Assembly: GCF_030547185.1 (NCBI RefSeq)
Contig: NZ_JAUOQR010000003.1
Span: 248,001 to 312,000, forward strand
DNA: 64,000 bases
Origin: Neptuniibacter sp. 1_MG-2023
Lineage (GTDB): Bacteria > Pseudomonadota > Gammaproteobacteria > Pseudomonadales > Balneatricaceae
Direction: 5' to 3'
Positions 55,094 to 64,000 of this stretch are shown one piece after another; the first letter of the stretch is position 1; each line of letters begins with the position of its first letter. The position numbers were made by a program, and so were the translations under genes. The notes beneath the pieces are model-generated. The model was not told the DNA's origin and made no database searches. It was given only the letters and a program-made list of their open reading frames with translations.

Positions 55094-55855
55094 ATGAAAT
55101 CTACTAATAGCTCGTCTAGTCTAGCTGCGAAAACGCCGCGACATATTGCCATTATAATGGATGGTAATAATCGCTGGGCGAAAGAGCGGCGCTTGCCCGG
55201 TCTTGCCGGACATAAGGCTGGTGTTGACTGCGTCCGTTCCACTATCGAAGGCTGTATTGAGTCTGGTGTGGAAGTGTTGACGCTTTTTGCGTTTAGTTCT
55301 GAAAATTGGAAACGTCCACCCCTTGAAGTTAAAGGGTTGATGGAATTATTTAAATTAGCTTTAGATCGCGAAGCTAAACGGTTACTGAAAAACAATATTC
55401 GTTTGCGAGTGATTGGGGATAAGTCTGCTTTTAGCGCTTCTCTACAGAAAAAAATTGAAAAAGTTGAGGTGCTGACCGAAAAATGCACAGGCCTTCAGCT
55501 AAATATTGCAGCAAACTATGGTGGTCGCTGGGATATAGTTAATGCCGCTCAACGAGTCGCTGAGCAGTGTGTGCAAAATAAAATATCGCCTGCTGATATT
55601 ACTGAAGAGTTGTTTTCTGCAGCGGTAACGCTTGATGAACTGCCTGAGCCTGATCTTTGTATCCGCACAGGTGGTGAAAAGCGCATAAGTAATTTTCTTA
55701 TTTGGCAATTCGCATATACCGAACTTTATTTCTCTGATGCTTATTGGCCAGATTTCGATAAATCTCACCTATTGGCTGCTATTGATGATTTTGGTCGTCG
55801 GCAGCGTCGTTTTGGGCGTACTAGTGAGCAAGTAGAGGCTGAGATGAATGCTTAA
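55094..55855 (+). CDS. uppS: (2E,6E)-farnesyl-diphosphate-specific undecaprenyl diphosphate synthase
   Basis: 253 aa cis-prenyltransferase making the C55 lipid carrier for peptidoglycan and O-antigen. HIAIIMDGNNRWAKERRLPG with the catalytic Asp, GHKAGVD, FSSENWKRP and the C-terminal RTGGEKRISNFLIWQ are all conserved. It overlaps cdsA by 8 bases. The substrates come from the isoprenoid pathway, whose dxr gene is absent from its usual place two genes downstream. Confidence 0.97.
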   Translation: MKSTNSSSSLAAKTPRHIAIIMDGNNRWAKERRLPGLAGHKAGVDCVRSTIEGCIESGVEVLTLFAFSSENWKRPPLEVKGLMELFKLALDREAKRLLKNNIRLRVIGDKSAFSASLQKKIEKVEVLTEKCTGLQLNIAANYGGRWDIVNAAQRVAEQCVQNKISPADITEELFSAAVTLDELPEPDLCIRTGGEKRISNFLIWQFAYTELYFSDAYWPDFDKSHLLAAIDDFGRRQRRFGRTSEQVEAEMNA

Positions 55856-56660
55856 ACAACGCATAATTACGGCGATGGTTCTTGCGCCTCTGGCGTTGTT
55901 TGGTGTTTTTGGTCTTCCTTTCTCCTCCTTTGTCTTTTTAATGGATACTGTCATATTGTTGGCTGCATGGGAATGGGCGAATCTCGCTGGTTTTCAAAAG
56001 CTTGGGGCGAAATTAGTCTATGTATGCCTTGTGGCTGTCGTTGTAGGTTTGTGCCACTATCAATATCAAAATATAGATGTCTTTTATGTTTTTTCTCTTG
56101 CTGTTGCCTTTTGGTTTGTTGCGCTCTTTTGGGTGTATAGATTTCCGCGTGTATCTAGTTGGGGCCCAGTCTTAGCGCGAGGTATGATTGGTTTTATTGT
56201 TCTTCTGCCTTGTTGGTTTGCGTTTGTTGAAATGAAGTCCGTAGAACAGGGTGATCAGTTGATTCTTCTACTGTTATTGCTTGTCTGGGGAGCGGATGTA
56301 GGTGCTTATTTTGCGGGCAAGCGTTTTGGCCGAACAAAATTGGCGCCCAGTGTGAGCCCTGGAAAGACGCGTGAGGGATTGTATGGCGGCTTAGTCGCGT
56401 GCTTAGCTGTTGCGGTTATTTATAGTTTTATTGCTGGGGTGGCATCAGTCAGTATATTTCCTTTAGTTATTATGGCGCTGCTGACGGGGTTGATTTCAGT
56501 CTTAGGCGATCTTTTTGAGAGTATGTTAAAACGTCATCGAGGCATTAAGGATAGTAGTCAATTGTTGCCTGGGCATGGGGGGGTACTGGACCGTATCGAT
56601 AGCATTACCGCCGCTTCGCCATTGTTTATCTTAGGAATGCAGTATTGGGTGTTTGTGTAA
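55848..56660 (+). CDS. cdsA: Phosphatidate cytidylyltransferase
   Basis: 270 aa integral membrane enzyme producing CDP-diacylglycerol. About eight hydrophobic helices are seen, and the C-terminal signature SVLGDLFESMLKRHRGIKDSSQLLPGHGGVLDRIDS is recognisable in the 215-255 region (given here as position plus key residues Gly-Asp, Lys-Arg and the final Asp-Arg-Asp). It overlaps uppS by 8 bases, and its stop is 1 base before rseP. Confidence 0.96.
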   Translation: MLKQRIITAMVLAPLALFGVFGLPFSSFVFLMDTVILLAAWEWANLAGFQKLGAKLVYVCLVAVVVGLCHYQYQNIDVFYVFSLAVAFWFVALFWVYRFPRVSSWGPVLARGMIGFIVLLPCWFAFVEMKSVEQGDQLILLLLLLVWGADVGAYFAGKRFGRTKLAPSVSPGKTREGLYGGLVACLAVAVIYSFIAGVASVSIFPLVIMALLTGLISVLGDLFESMLKRHRGIKDSSQLLPGHGGVLDRIDSITAASPLFILGMQYWVFV

Positions 56661-56661
56661 T

Positions 56662-58023
56662 ATGGAATTTCTGCATACTGTTTTTATCACCATTCTAACC
56701 TTAGGTATTTTGGTTACTATTCATGAATGGGGACATTTTTATGTTGCGCGTAGATGCGGCATTAAGGTCTTAAAGTTTTCAATCGGTTTTGGTAAAGCTT
56801 TATATACTTGGCGTGATAAGCAGGGCACTGAATTTGCAATTGCTGCTATCCCGTTGGGTGGTTATGTGAAAATGCTAGATGAGGGAGAGGCTGAGGTTCC
56901 TCCTGAACAGTTAGATCAAGCATTTAATCGTAAACCTGTCTTGCAGCGGATGGCTGTTGTGGTTGCGGGGCCTGCAGTTAATCTTATCTTTGCTGTTCTT
57001 GCTTATTGGTTTATGTATCAATCGGGTGTTTCTACAGTCGTGCCTGTAGTGGGTACGCTTATCGAAGGCTCTATTGCGGATACAGCTAATATACCTGTGA
57101 ATAGTGAAATTTTATCTGTTGATGGTGATGAAACCCTATCTTGGGATGAAGTAAATTTAAAACTAGCTTCTCGCGTTGGTGAAAGTGGTTCTTTAGTGCT
57201 CACTGTGCGGCCAGTGGATAAAGTTAATGCTGTACCTGAAGAGTATGCTGTAGATCTGAAGAAGTGGCATATTGACCTTGAAAATGAGTCGCCATTAACT
57301 GCATTGGGTCTGATTCCTTGGCGACCAGAGGTGCCGGCAATTATTGGTCGTTTAGTTGAGGATGGGCGAGCTAAAGCCGCAGGGCTTCAACTAGGTGACA
57401 AAGTAGTAAGTGTAAATGCAGATGTAGTTGATGATTGGTATTCTTTAGTTGATGTGGTGAGAGCGAGTCCTAATACGCCGTTAACGCTTCAAGTTCAGCG
57501 TGGTGTGGATTTGCGCGAACTGGTTTTATCTCCTGCACTTAAAGTGGATGAAACGGGCGAATCTTATGGCTATATAGGAGCGGCTGCGCAGCCTGTAGAT
57601 TGGCCACAAGAGTATAAACGTGAGCTTCATTATGGTTTTTTTGATGCTGTGGTTAAGGCATTTAACAAAACTTTACAGATGATTTCTTTGACCCTTGATT
57701 CTATCTGGAAGATGATTGAAGGGGTAATATCAGTAAAAAACTTGAGTGGGCCTATAACCATTGCTAAAGTGGCCAGTGCTTCTGCTGCCTCTGGCTTAGA
57801 ATCCTATGTGAGTTTTTTAGCTTATCTGAGTATTAGCTTAGGTATATTGAATTTATTGCCGATCCCTGTGTTGGATGGCGGGCACCTTCTTTACTACACA
57901 ATTGAGTTGTTGAGAGGGAAGCCAGTCAGTGAACGAGTTCAATTTTTAGGATTGAAGATAGGGATGGCAATGCTGTTAACGCTTATGTTGGTAGCTCTGT
58001 TTAACGACTTTATGCGATTGTGA
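56662..58023 (+). CDS. rseP: Site-2 intramembrane zinc protease RseP
   Basis: 453 aa inner-membrane protease that cleaves RseA in the sigma-E envelope stress cascade. The zinc motif HEWGH lies at residues 21-25 of the first helix, there are two PDZ domains (about 110-190 and 220-300), and the second ligand is in LLPIPVLDGGHLLYY near the C-terminus. It starts 1 base after cdsA with no strong Shine-Dalgarno, so translational coupling is likely. In most gammaproteobacteria dxr would lie directly upstream; here there is no room for it. Confidence 0.96.
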   Translation: MEFLHTVFITILTLGILVTIHEWGHFYVARRCGIKVLKFSIGFGKALYTWRDKQGTEFAIAAIPLGGYVKMLDEGEAEVPPEQLDQAFNRKPVLQRMAVVVAGPAVNLIFAVLAYWFMYQSGVSTVVPVVGTLIEGSIADTANIPVNSEILSVDGDETLSWDEVNLKLASRVGESGSLVLTVRPVDKVNAVPEEYAVDLKKWHIDLENESPLTALGLIPWRPEVPAIIGRLVEDGRAKAAGLQLGDKVVSVNADVVDDWYSLVDVVRASPNTPLTLQVQRGVDLRELVLSPALKVDETGESYGYIGAAAQPVDWPQEYKRELHYGFFDAVVKAFNKTLQMISLTLDSIWKMIEGVISVKNLSGPITIAKVASASAASGLESYVSFLAYLSISLGILNLLPIPVLDGGHLLYYTIELLRGKPVSERVQFLGLKIGMAMLLTLMLVALFNDFMRL

Positions 58024-58071
58024 TATTAAGTTACAGTCGGTTTTATTTTTATAATGGGTAAGAAGTACTTC

Positions 58072-60390
58072 ATGAAACGCGCCATTGGACTTCTGGTTAC
58101 GCTTTTTCTTTGGGCCTCATTGGCTCAAGCAAACACATCATCTTTCGTGGTTGAAGATATTCGCTTGGAGGGGTTGCAGCGAGTATCGCCAGGTATAGTT
58201 TTTAGAAACTTCCCTATTACCGCAGGGGATCAGGTCGATCCTTTGGTTCTAGCGGATGCTTCACGGAAGCTGTTTGAATCTGGTTATTTTGATGATATCG
58301 AATTGTTACGTGATGACTCTGTTCTGATTTTACAGCTTCAGGAGAGGCCATCGGTCAGTTTGATTCGATTGGATGGTAACAAAGTTCTTGAATCTGATGC
58401 GTTGTTAGATGGTCTTAAGCAGACCGGCTTGCAAGAGGGTGATGTTTTTAAGCGTTCCACCTTGGAGCAGATTAAGCAGGATATTGTTCGAGTATACTCA
58501 TCACAAGGGCGTTATGGTGCAAACGTTGAAACTGATGTTGAAACGCTACCGGGTAATCGTGTTGCTCTAAATATACATATTAAAGAGGGACAGGTTGCGA
58601 CGATTCAGCATATAAATATTGTTGGTAACAGTGTTTATACTGATGAAGAATTAACTGATCTGTTTTCCTTGAAGCTACCTAATTTCTGGTCTTTCTTTAA
58701 AAAGGATGACCGTTACGCTAGACAAAAACTATCTGCGGATATCGAGCGTCTTCGCTCCTATTATCTGGATAGTGGTTATGTGAATTTTTCCATTGATTCC
58801 ACGCAAGTTTCAATTACACCTGATAAAAAACATGTCTATATAACCGTTAATGTCACTGAAGGTGAAAAATATACTGTTCGCGATGTAGATATTGCAGGCG
58901 AGATGGTTGTACCTGAAGCTGAATTGAAGAAAGTTATTCGCGTTGAGAAAGGTCAGACTTTTTCTAGACGCTTAATTACTGAGTCACAAGAAGCGCTGAG
59001 TAATAAAATTGGCGATGTAGGTTACATGTTTGCGAACGTATCTCCTGCGCCTGAGTTACATGATGATAATACTGTTACCGTTAAGTTTTTCCTTGATCCG
59101 GGTAAACGTACCTATGTGCGTAGGATTGCTATCAGAGGTAATACGCGTACGGCAGATGATGTTATTCGTCAGCACTTAAAGCAGATGGAAGCGGCAGTTG
59201 CATCGAATGAGTTGATTGAACAATCTAAGCTGCGATTGGAAAAAACAGGATATTTTAAGGCTGTTAGTGTCGAAACTATCCCTGTTCCAGGGAGTACAGA
59301 CCTTGTTGATGTGCAGTATTCAGTTGAAGAGCAACAATCGGGTTCCTTCTCTGCAAGTTTAGGTTTCTCTCAAACCTCAGGTATCATTCTGGGCTTCCAG
59401 CTGCAGCAGGATAACTTCTTAGGTACAGGTAAAAAAGTCGGTATAGGTATCTCCAATAGTGATACTTTAACGGAATATTCATATAGTTTTGTTGATCCGT
59501 ACTATACGGTAGATGGCGTAAGCCGAGGTTTTAACCTTTACTACCGTGAACGTGACTTTGACGAAGATAATACGAGTGCCTTCTCAACCGATGAGATTGG
59601 TGGTGGTGTTAACTTTGGTTATCCTATTGATGATTATCAGCGTTTGAATTTTGGTCTAAATGTTGAACAGGTCACCATCAATACAAACGCTTCTGAAACG
59701 CCTGATGAGATTAATCAGTATCTGCTGGATGAAGGAAATGATTATTTCAATATGAGCTTCACGGGTTCGTGGAGTAGTAACCACCTTAATAGGGGGTATT
59801 TCCCAACTAAAGGTTATTCCCAAAGCGCATCTCTTGAGGTCAGTATCCCTGGAAGCGATCTAAGCTATTACAAGGCGTTGTATAATGCTAAATGGTATCG
59901 CCCTCTAACTGAAGATCGTAATTGGGTACTCTCAATGAAAGGGCGTCTTGGTTATGGTGGTGAGCTGGGTGACAACGAATACCCGTTTTATAAACATTTT
60001 TATGCAGGTGGTTTGAAAACGGTTCGAGGGTACGAGCAGAATACATTAGGGCCTCGTGATACTAACGATGATCCTTTTGGTGGTGATGTATTGATTACCG
60101 GTGGTGTTGAGCTTATTTTCCCAATGCCGTTTGTTAAAGATAAATCCTCATGGCGTACGCTTTTCTTCTTTGATGCGGGTAACGTGTTTGATACTAGTTG
60201 CTCATCTGCCTCCTTGGCGGGCAACTGTGAAGATGGTGTGAAGTTGGATGAACTACGTTATTCTGCAGGCATTGGTTTGAGTTGGCTTACACCTATAGGC
60301 CCGTTATCAGTTGCTTTAGCAACACAGTTAAATGATAAAGCGGGCGATGATACGGAAGTATTCCAATTCGCATTAGGTCAGACTTTCTAA
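58072..60390 (+). CDS. bamA: Outer membrane protein assembly factor BamA
   Basis: 772 aa from the chosen ATG. The signal peptide MKRAIGLLVTLFLWASLAQA is followed by five POTRA domains (about 25-425) and a 16-strand beta-barrel (about 425-772) ending in Phe (FALGQTF), the BAM recognition signal. VRGYEQNTLGPRD is the conserved VRGF/Y loop motif. An ATG at 58054 is in frame but would put seven extra residues, including three lysines, before the signal peptide and has no ribosome binding site. Confidence 0.97.
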   Translation: MKRAIGLLVTLFLWASLAQANTSSFVVEDIRLEGLQRVSPGIVFRNFPITAGDQVDPLVLADASRKLFESGYFDDIELLRDDSVLILQLQERPSVSLIRLDGNKVLESDALLDGLKQTGLQEGDVFKRSTLEQIKQDIVRVYSSQGRYGANVETDVETLPGNRVALNIHIKEGQVATIQHINIVGNSVYTDEELTDLFSLKLPNFWSFFKKDDRYARQKLSADIERLRSYYLDSGYVNFSIDSTQVSITPDKKHVYITVNVTEGEKYTVRDVDIAGEMVVPEAELKKVIRVEKGQTFSRRLITESQEALSNKIGDVGYMFANVSPAPELHDDNTVTVKFFLDPGKRTYVRRIAIRGNTRTADDVIRQHLKQMEAAVASNELIEQSKLRLEKTGYFKAVSVETIPVPGSTDLVDVQYSVEEQQSGSFSASLGFSQTSGIILGFQLQQDNFLGTGKKVGIGISNSDTLTEYSYSFVDPYYTVDGVSRGFNLYYRERDFDEDNTSAFSTDEIGGGVNFGYPIDDYQRLNFGLNVEQVTINTNASETPDEINQYLLDEGNDYFNMSFTGSWSSNHLNRGYFPTKGYSQSASLEVSIPGSDLSYYKALYNAKWYRPLTEDRNWVLSMKGRLGYGGELGDNEYPFYKHFYAGGLKTVRGYEQNTLGPRDTNDDPFGGDVLITGGVELIFPMPFVKDKSSWRTLFFFDAGNVFDTSCSSASLAGNCEDGVKLDELRYSAGIGLSWLTPIGPLSVALATQLNDKAGDDTEVFQFALGQTF

Positions 60391-60400
60391 GGGATAAGAT

Positions 60401-60898
60401 ATGAATTTTAAAGCGTTGTTAGGTTTTGTTTTAGTTGCAAGTATGAGTTTCTCGGTACATGCAGAGAAAATAGCGGTACTGGGTGTGCAGCAAGCCTTGT
60501 TAGCTTCGTCTGCGGCAGCTGACTTTCGTGAGAAGCTTAAAAGTGAGTTTTCTAAAGAGGAGCGTTCACTTTTAGACTTAGAGAAACAAGTGAAAACAGC
60601 TCGTGATAAAGTTACAAAGAATAAAGATTTAGCTTCAGCTGACGAGCTGAATAAAATGAAAATACAGTTTCAAAAGGTCTTCGCGGAATATCAACGTAAT
60701 GGACAAGCGCTACAGCAGAAAAGAATGGAACGGGAGCAAGCTTTCGTCCAAGAGATGCGCCCTAAACTTGATAAAGTGATCCGAGCGCTTATTGAAAAAG
60801 AAGGCTATGATGTGGTTTTAGCAAAGCAGGCAACTCTTTTTGCAAAGAAAGAGGTTGATATTACGCCGCGCGTTGTTGAACTTTTAAATAAGCAATAG
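60401..60898 (+). CDS. skp: Periplasmic chaperone Skp (OmpH family)
   Basis: 165 aa. A signal peptide ends SFSVHA, near residue 21. The mature protein is a long charged coiled coil (about 45-120) with a C-terminal VVLAKQATLFAKKEVDIT segment, typical of Skp/OmpH. It holds unfolded outer-membrane proteins for BamA, whose gene lies 10 bases upstream. Confidence 0.93.
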   Translation: MNFKALLGFVLVASMSFSVHAEKIAVLGVQQALLASSAAADFREKLKSEFSKEERSLLDLEKQVKTARDKVTKNKDLASADELNKMKIQFQKVFAEYQRNGQALQQKRMEREQAFVQEMRPKLDKVIRALIEKEGYDVVLAKQATLFAKKEVDITPRVVELLNKQ

Positions 60899-60912
60899 GC
60901 TTATATGGGTTC

Positions 60913-61950
60913 ATGAAAAATCATCATTACACGCTTAGTGATATTGCGACGTTTCTTTCGGCAGAGTTTGTTGGTAATGCTGATTATAAATTGAGCTCAG
61001 TATCTACATTGCAGTCGGCATCGTCGGCTCAGCTCTCTTTTATAGCAAATAATCGCTATCAGAAGTATTTGCGTACAACCCAAGCTGGCGCAGTGATTCT
61101 GTCGCCAGCAGATCTGGAAAACTATTCAGGCAATGCTATTTTAGTTGATGATCCTTATTTGGCTTACGCTAAAATAAGCCACCTGTTTTCTTCAGCTCAA
61201 AAACTATCACAAGAGATATCACCTTCTGCACATGTTCATCCTTCGGCCGTTGTTAGTAAAACGGCCTCTGTGGCTGCCGGAGCTCATATAGGCCCCAATT
61301 GTACAATTGGAGATAATGTTACTGTCGGGGCTAATTCGGTCGTAGGCGCAGGATCAAGTGTTGCAGATAATACTGTGATCAATGCTAATGTGACGATCTA
61401 CCATAATGTGAAAATAGGCGCTAACTGCCTAATTCATGGCGGTGTGGTTTTGGGGGCGGATGGATTCGGGTTTGCTAAAGATGGCGACGACTGGGTTAAA
61501 ATTGCTCAGTTAGGCGGTGTCTGCATAGGTAATAATGTTGAAATCGGCGCGGGCACAACCATTGATCGTGGTGCTTTAGACGATACTGTTATCGAAGATG
61601 GTGTGATTTTAGATAATCAGATTCAAATCGCTCATAATGTTACAATTGGCAAAAATAGTGCATTAGCTGCTTGTACTGCAGTGGCTGGTAGCACTAAAAT
61701 TGGCGCCCAGTGCACAATTGCTGGAGCTTGCGGAATTACAGGTCATTTGTCGATTGCGGATGGCTCGCATATTACTGCAATGTCGCTTATTACAAAATCC
61801 ATATTGAAGCCGGGTGTATATTCATCAGGTACGGGAATGTTACCGAATAAAATGTGGAAAAAAAATGTTGTTCGTTTTCGACAGCTGGATCAAATGGCGC
61901 GTCGAATTAAGTCTATTGAAGACGAGATTATTGAGATTAAGGGTTCGTAA
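60913..61950 (+). CDS. lpxD: UDP-3-O-acylglucosamine N-acyltransferase
   Basis: 345 aa, third acylation step of lipid A. The N-terminal uridine-binding domain (about 1-100) precedes a left-handed beta-helix with hexapeptide repeats (100-310, e.g. IGPNCTIGDNVTVGANSVVG). The catalytic His is in QIQIAHNVTIGKNS (about 240). A C-terminal helix completes the trimeric enzyme. It is spaced 14 bases from skp and 3 from fabZ. Confidence 0.97.
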   Translation: MKNHHYTLSDIATFLSAEFVGNADYKLSSVSTLQSASSAQLSFIANNRYQKYLRTTQAGAVILSPADLENYSGNAILVDDPYLAYAKISHLFSSAQKLSQEISPSAHVHPSAVVSKTASVAAGAHIGPNCTIGDNVTVGANSVVGAGSSVADNTVINANVTIYHNVKIGANCLIHGGVVLGADGFGFAKDGDDWVKIAQLGGVCIGNNVEIGAGTTIDRGALDDTVIEDGVILDNQIQIAHNVTIGKNSALAACTAVAGSTKIGAQCTIAGACGITGHLSIADGSHITAMSLITKSILKPGVYSSGTGMLPNKMWKKNVVRFRQLDQMARRIKSIEDEIIEIKGS

Positions 61951-61953
61951 GAA

Positions 61954-62391
61954 ATGATGGATGTGAATGAAATTCGGGAATATCTTCCGCATCGTTATCC
62001 TTTCCTTTTGGTGGATAGGGTGTTGGAGTTAGAAAAAGGAACGTCCATTGTTGCGATTAAAAACGTTACAGTTAACGAACCCTTTTTTAATGGACATTTC
62101 CCCGACTATCCTGTGATGCCTGGTGTTTTAATTGTTGAAGCCATGGCACAAGCTGCAGGCCTTCTCGGTTTTAAAACAATGGATAAAACGCCACAAGATG
62201 GATCTATCTATTATTTTGTGGGTGCGGATAAGCTACGCTTTAAACGTCCTGTAGTTCCAGGAGACCAGTTAAAGTTAGAAGCGACTGTTGTATCTGAGCG
62301 TCGAGGTATTTGGAAATTTGATGTGCGTTCATCTGTCGACGGTGATACGGTAAGTACTGCAACTATTTTGTGTGCTGATAGAAAGGTTTAA
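61954..62391 (+). CDS. fabZ: 3-hydroxyacyl-ACP dehydratase FabZ
   Basis: 145 aa hot-dog fold enzyme of fatty acid elongation. [13 protein letters not shown] and [20 protein letters not shown] contain the catalytic His and Glu. It competes with LpxA/LpxD for hydroxyacyl-ACP, which explains its conserved place among lpx genes. Two adjacent ATGs (61954 and 61957) are possible starts. Confidence 0.97.
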   Translation: MMDVNEIREYLPHRYPFLLVDRVLELEKGTSIVAIKNVTVNEPFFNGHFPDYPVMPGVLIVEAMAQAAGLLGFKTMDKTPQDGSIYYFVGADKLRFKRPVVPGDQLKLEATVVSERRGIWKFDVRSSVDGDTVSTATILCADRKV

Positions 62392-62394
62392 GTC

Positions 62395-63165
62395 TTGATC
62401 GATTCTCGTGCTGTTATAGATCCCTCTGCAAAGCTGGCCAGTGATGTTGTTGTAGGGCCATGGTCTCTTATTGGACCTGATGTCGAAATCGGTGCGGGTA
62501 CAGTTGTTGGGCCTCACGTTGTTATAAAAGGCCCAACGACAATTGGCAAAAACAATAAGATTTTCCAATTTGCTTCGGTGGGTGAAGATTGCCAAGATAA
62601 GAAGTATGCAGGTGAGCCGACCAAATTGGTTATCGGTGATAATAATATCATTCGAGAAGGCGTAACTATTCACCGAGGTACTGTGCAGGATGCCGGGGTT
62701 ACTCAAGTAGGTAGTGATAACCTTTTTATGGCCTATGCCCACGTGGCACATGATTGCATTGTTGGTGATCATGTCATTATGGCTAATAATACTGCTATTG
62801 CTGGGCATGTTCATGTTGGTGATTGGGCTGTTCTTGGTGGGTTTACTGCTGTACATCAGTTTTGTCATATTGGTGCGCATGTCATGTGCGGGACTAGTAC
62901 TGTAGTGCTTAAAGATATTCCTGATTACATTATGGCCAATGGTAATACGGCAGCCCCTCATGGTATTAATGTTGAAGGTTTGAGGCGAAGAGGTTTTTCA
63001 GCTGATGCTATTGCCAATTTACGCCGCGCCTACAAGATTATTTACCGTAAAAAATTGACTATTGCTCAAGCGCTAGTTGAGTTACGGGAGCTTGCGGAAA
63101 GCTGTCCCGAAGTCCTATCTTTGATTCACTCTATTGAATTATCAAGCCGCGGCATTATTCGCTAG
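62395..63165 (+). CDS. lpxA: UDP-N-acetylglucosamine acyltransferase (TTG start)
   Basis: 256 aa, first enzyme of lipid A synthesis. The protein M(TTG)IDSRAVIDPSAKLASDVVV aligns with the usual LpxA start, so the TTG at 62395 is the real start; GAAAGG lies 8 bases before it and there is no ATG nearby. Hexapeptide beta-helix repeats fill about 1-190, with the catalytic His in MAYAHVAHDCIVG. A C-terminal helical domain follows. The rare start codon may keep LpxA levels low. Confidence 0.96.
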   Translation: MIDSRAVIDPSAKLASDVVVGPWSLIGPDVEIGAGTVVGPHVVIKGPTTIGKNNKIFQFASVGEDCQDKKYAGEPTKLVIGDNNIIREGVTIHRGTVQDAGVTQVGSDNLFMAYAHVAHDCIVGDHVIMANNTAIAGHVHVGDWAVLGGFTAVHQFCHIGAHVMCGTSTVVLKDIPDYIMANGNTAAPHGINVEGLRRRGFSADAIANLRRAYKIIYRKKLTIAQALVELRELAESCPEVLSLIHSIELSSRGIIR

Positions 63166-63173
63166 GAGAAACT

Positions 63174-64000
63174 ATGCCGAATCCTCTGCGAATAGGCATT
63201 GTTGCGGGAGAAGCCTCAGGTGATATTTTAGGCGCGGGGCTTATCCGATCACTTAAAACCAGATTTCCAGATCTTATCGTTGAAGGTATAGGTGGTGAGC
63301 TTATGCAGGCTGAGGGCTGTATATCTCGTTACCCGATGGAACGTTTATCTGTGATGGGGTTAGTTGAAGTTCTTGGTCGATTGTTTGAGTTGCTTAAAGC
63401 CCGTAAAGCGCTTATCCAATATTTTATCGATAATCCCCCAGATGTTTTTATTGGTATTGATGCGCCAGACTTTACCCTCCATATGGAAGGTCGTTTAAAA
63501 GCGGCAGGGATTCCAACGGTTCATTATGTAAGCCCCTCTGTTTGGGCGTGGAAACGTAAGCGTATTTTTAAAATAAAGCAAACAACGGATTTAGTGTTAG
63601 CTTTGTTTCCCTTTGAACCTGCTTGTTACCAAGAAACAGGCCAGAGAATTGAGTTTGTTGGTCACCCATTGGCTGATCAGATTGTAAATGATCCCTCCCT
63701 TCGAGACCCTCGAGCTCTATTTGATATTAGCGAGACCCAGCGAGTTGTCGCGTTATTACCAGGTAGTAGAGGGAGTGAGATAAAATATCTGGCAGAGCCC
63801 TTTTTACAAACAGCAAGATGGTTAACTGAAAAAGAGCCTGATTTGCTTTTTCTTTTGCCAGCGGCTAATAAGCAACGATTCAATGAGCTTGAAGCTTTAC
63901 TCGACGAAGGCTTTTCTGAGCTTAATGTTAGATTAGTGCTGCAGCAATCTAGGCAAGTGATGGCTGCTGCTGATGTTATCTTAATCGCTTCAGGTACGGC
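63174..64000 (+). CDS. lpxB: Lipid-A-disaccharide synthase, N-terminal part (cut by window edge)
   Basis: About 275 residues of LpxB, which joins two acylated glucosamines into the lipid A disaccharide. The start MPNPLRIGIVAGEASGDILG has the family glycine-rich loop; IDAPDFTLHMEG, YVSPSVWAWKRKR and LLPGSRGSEIKYL are conserved LpxB motifs. The ATG follows CTAGGAGAAACT, a good ribosome binding site, 8 bases after lpxA. The frame runs off the window end. Confidence 0.96.
   Translation, partial: MPNPLRIGIVAGEASGDILGAGLIRSLKTRFPDLIVEGIGGELMQAEGCISRYPMERLSVMGLVEVLGRLFELLKARKALIQYFIDNPPDVFIGIDAPDFTLHMEGRLKAAGIPTVHYVSPSVWAWKRKRIFKIKQTTDLVLALFPFEPACYQETGQRIEFVGHPLADQIVNDPSLRDPRALFDISETQRVVALLPGSRGSEIKYLAEPFLQTARWLTEKEPDLLFLLPAANKQRFNELEALLDEGFSELNVRLVLQQSRQVMAAADVILIASGT

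Noticed and set aside
1-64000. CRISPR arrays, toxin-antitoxin pairs, prophage genes, tRNA genes
   Set aside because: Looked for on both strands; no regularly spaced repeats, recognisable toxin partner or phage structural genes, and no cloverleaf noticed. A tRNA scan would be decisive.

Overview
The window is a contiguous piece of a gammaproteobacterial chromosome of moderate G+C. Both ends carry conserved housekeeping operons and the middle carries accessory genes. Several features point to a marine Oceanospirillales-type bacterium: a pseudomonad-like FabY, a pseudomonad-type DNA polymerase III psi subunit upstream of rimI, Vibrio-like flagellar FlgT/FlgO/FlgP, a RegB/RoxS-type redox kinase, and the EF-P/EpmA/EpmB set. 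The lineage is inferred from gene content and order; no rRNA is present.

Layout. 1-4187 (minus): lnt-corC-ybeY-ybeZ-miaB, envelope lipoprotein maturation and RNA/translation maintenance. 4445-7552: a DUF1820 protein, an M48 metalloprotease, two TM2 proteins and a large protein with calcium-loop motifs. 7647-10440: epmB, efp and epmA, which make and modify elongation factor P. 10505-15613: a MalY/PatB C-S lyase, leuA, a psi-like protein, rimI and a CbiM-like membrane protein. 15628-19594: a RegBA/RoxSR-type two-component system, a small ribbon-helix-helix gene behind a near-perfect palindrome, and a SulP anion transporter.

20204-32362 is an arsenic resistance region in two blocks. The first (minus) is arsR-acr3-permease-thioredoxin-gapdh-arsJ; the second (plus) is arsH-arsC. 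Between them sit a universal stress protein and two monovalent cation/proton antiporters. Arsenate can leave as arsenite (ArsC then ACR3) or as 1-arseno-3-phosphoglycerate (GAPDH then ArsJ). 32487-39019 is a LysR-controlled group of redox enzymes (MFS exporter, luciferase-like flavin oxidoreductase, DkgB-like aldo/keto reductase, MDR reductase, Old Yellow Enzyme, ABM monooxygenase). It looks like a detoxification or transformation unit for electrophilic or quinone-like compounds, and by eye it is more G+C rich than its surroundings.

39511-51693 returns to core functions: prfC, a TatD nuclease, fabY, an OmpA-like lipoprotein, flgT and flgOP, a DUF1244 protein, glnD and map. 51938-64000 is the classical rpsB-tsf-pyrH-frr-uppS-cdsA-rseP-bamA-skp-lpxD-fabZ-lpxA-lpxB run, with one notable absence: dxr, normally between cdsA and rseP, is missing. 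No tRNA, rRNA, CRISPR array, integrase or transposase was seen.

I found no clearly unprecedented multi-gene system. The best leads are the palindrome/RHH/SulP arrangement, the clean absence of dxr, the LysR redox cluster, and structured non-coding stretches next to the arsenic genes.
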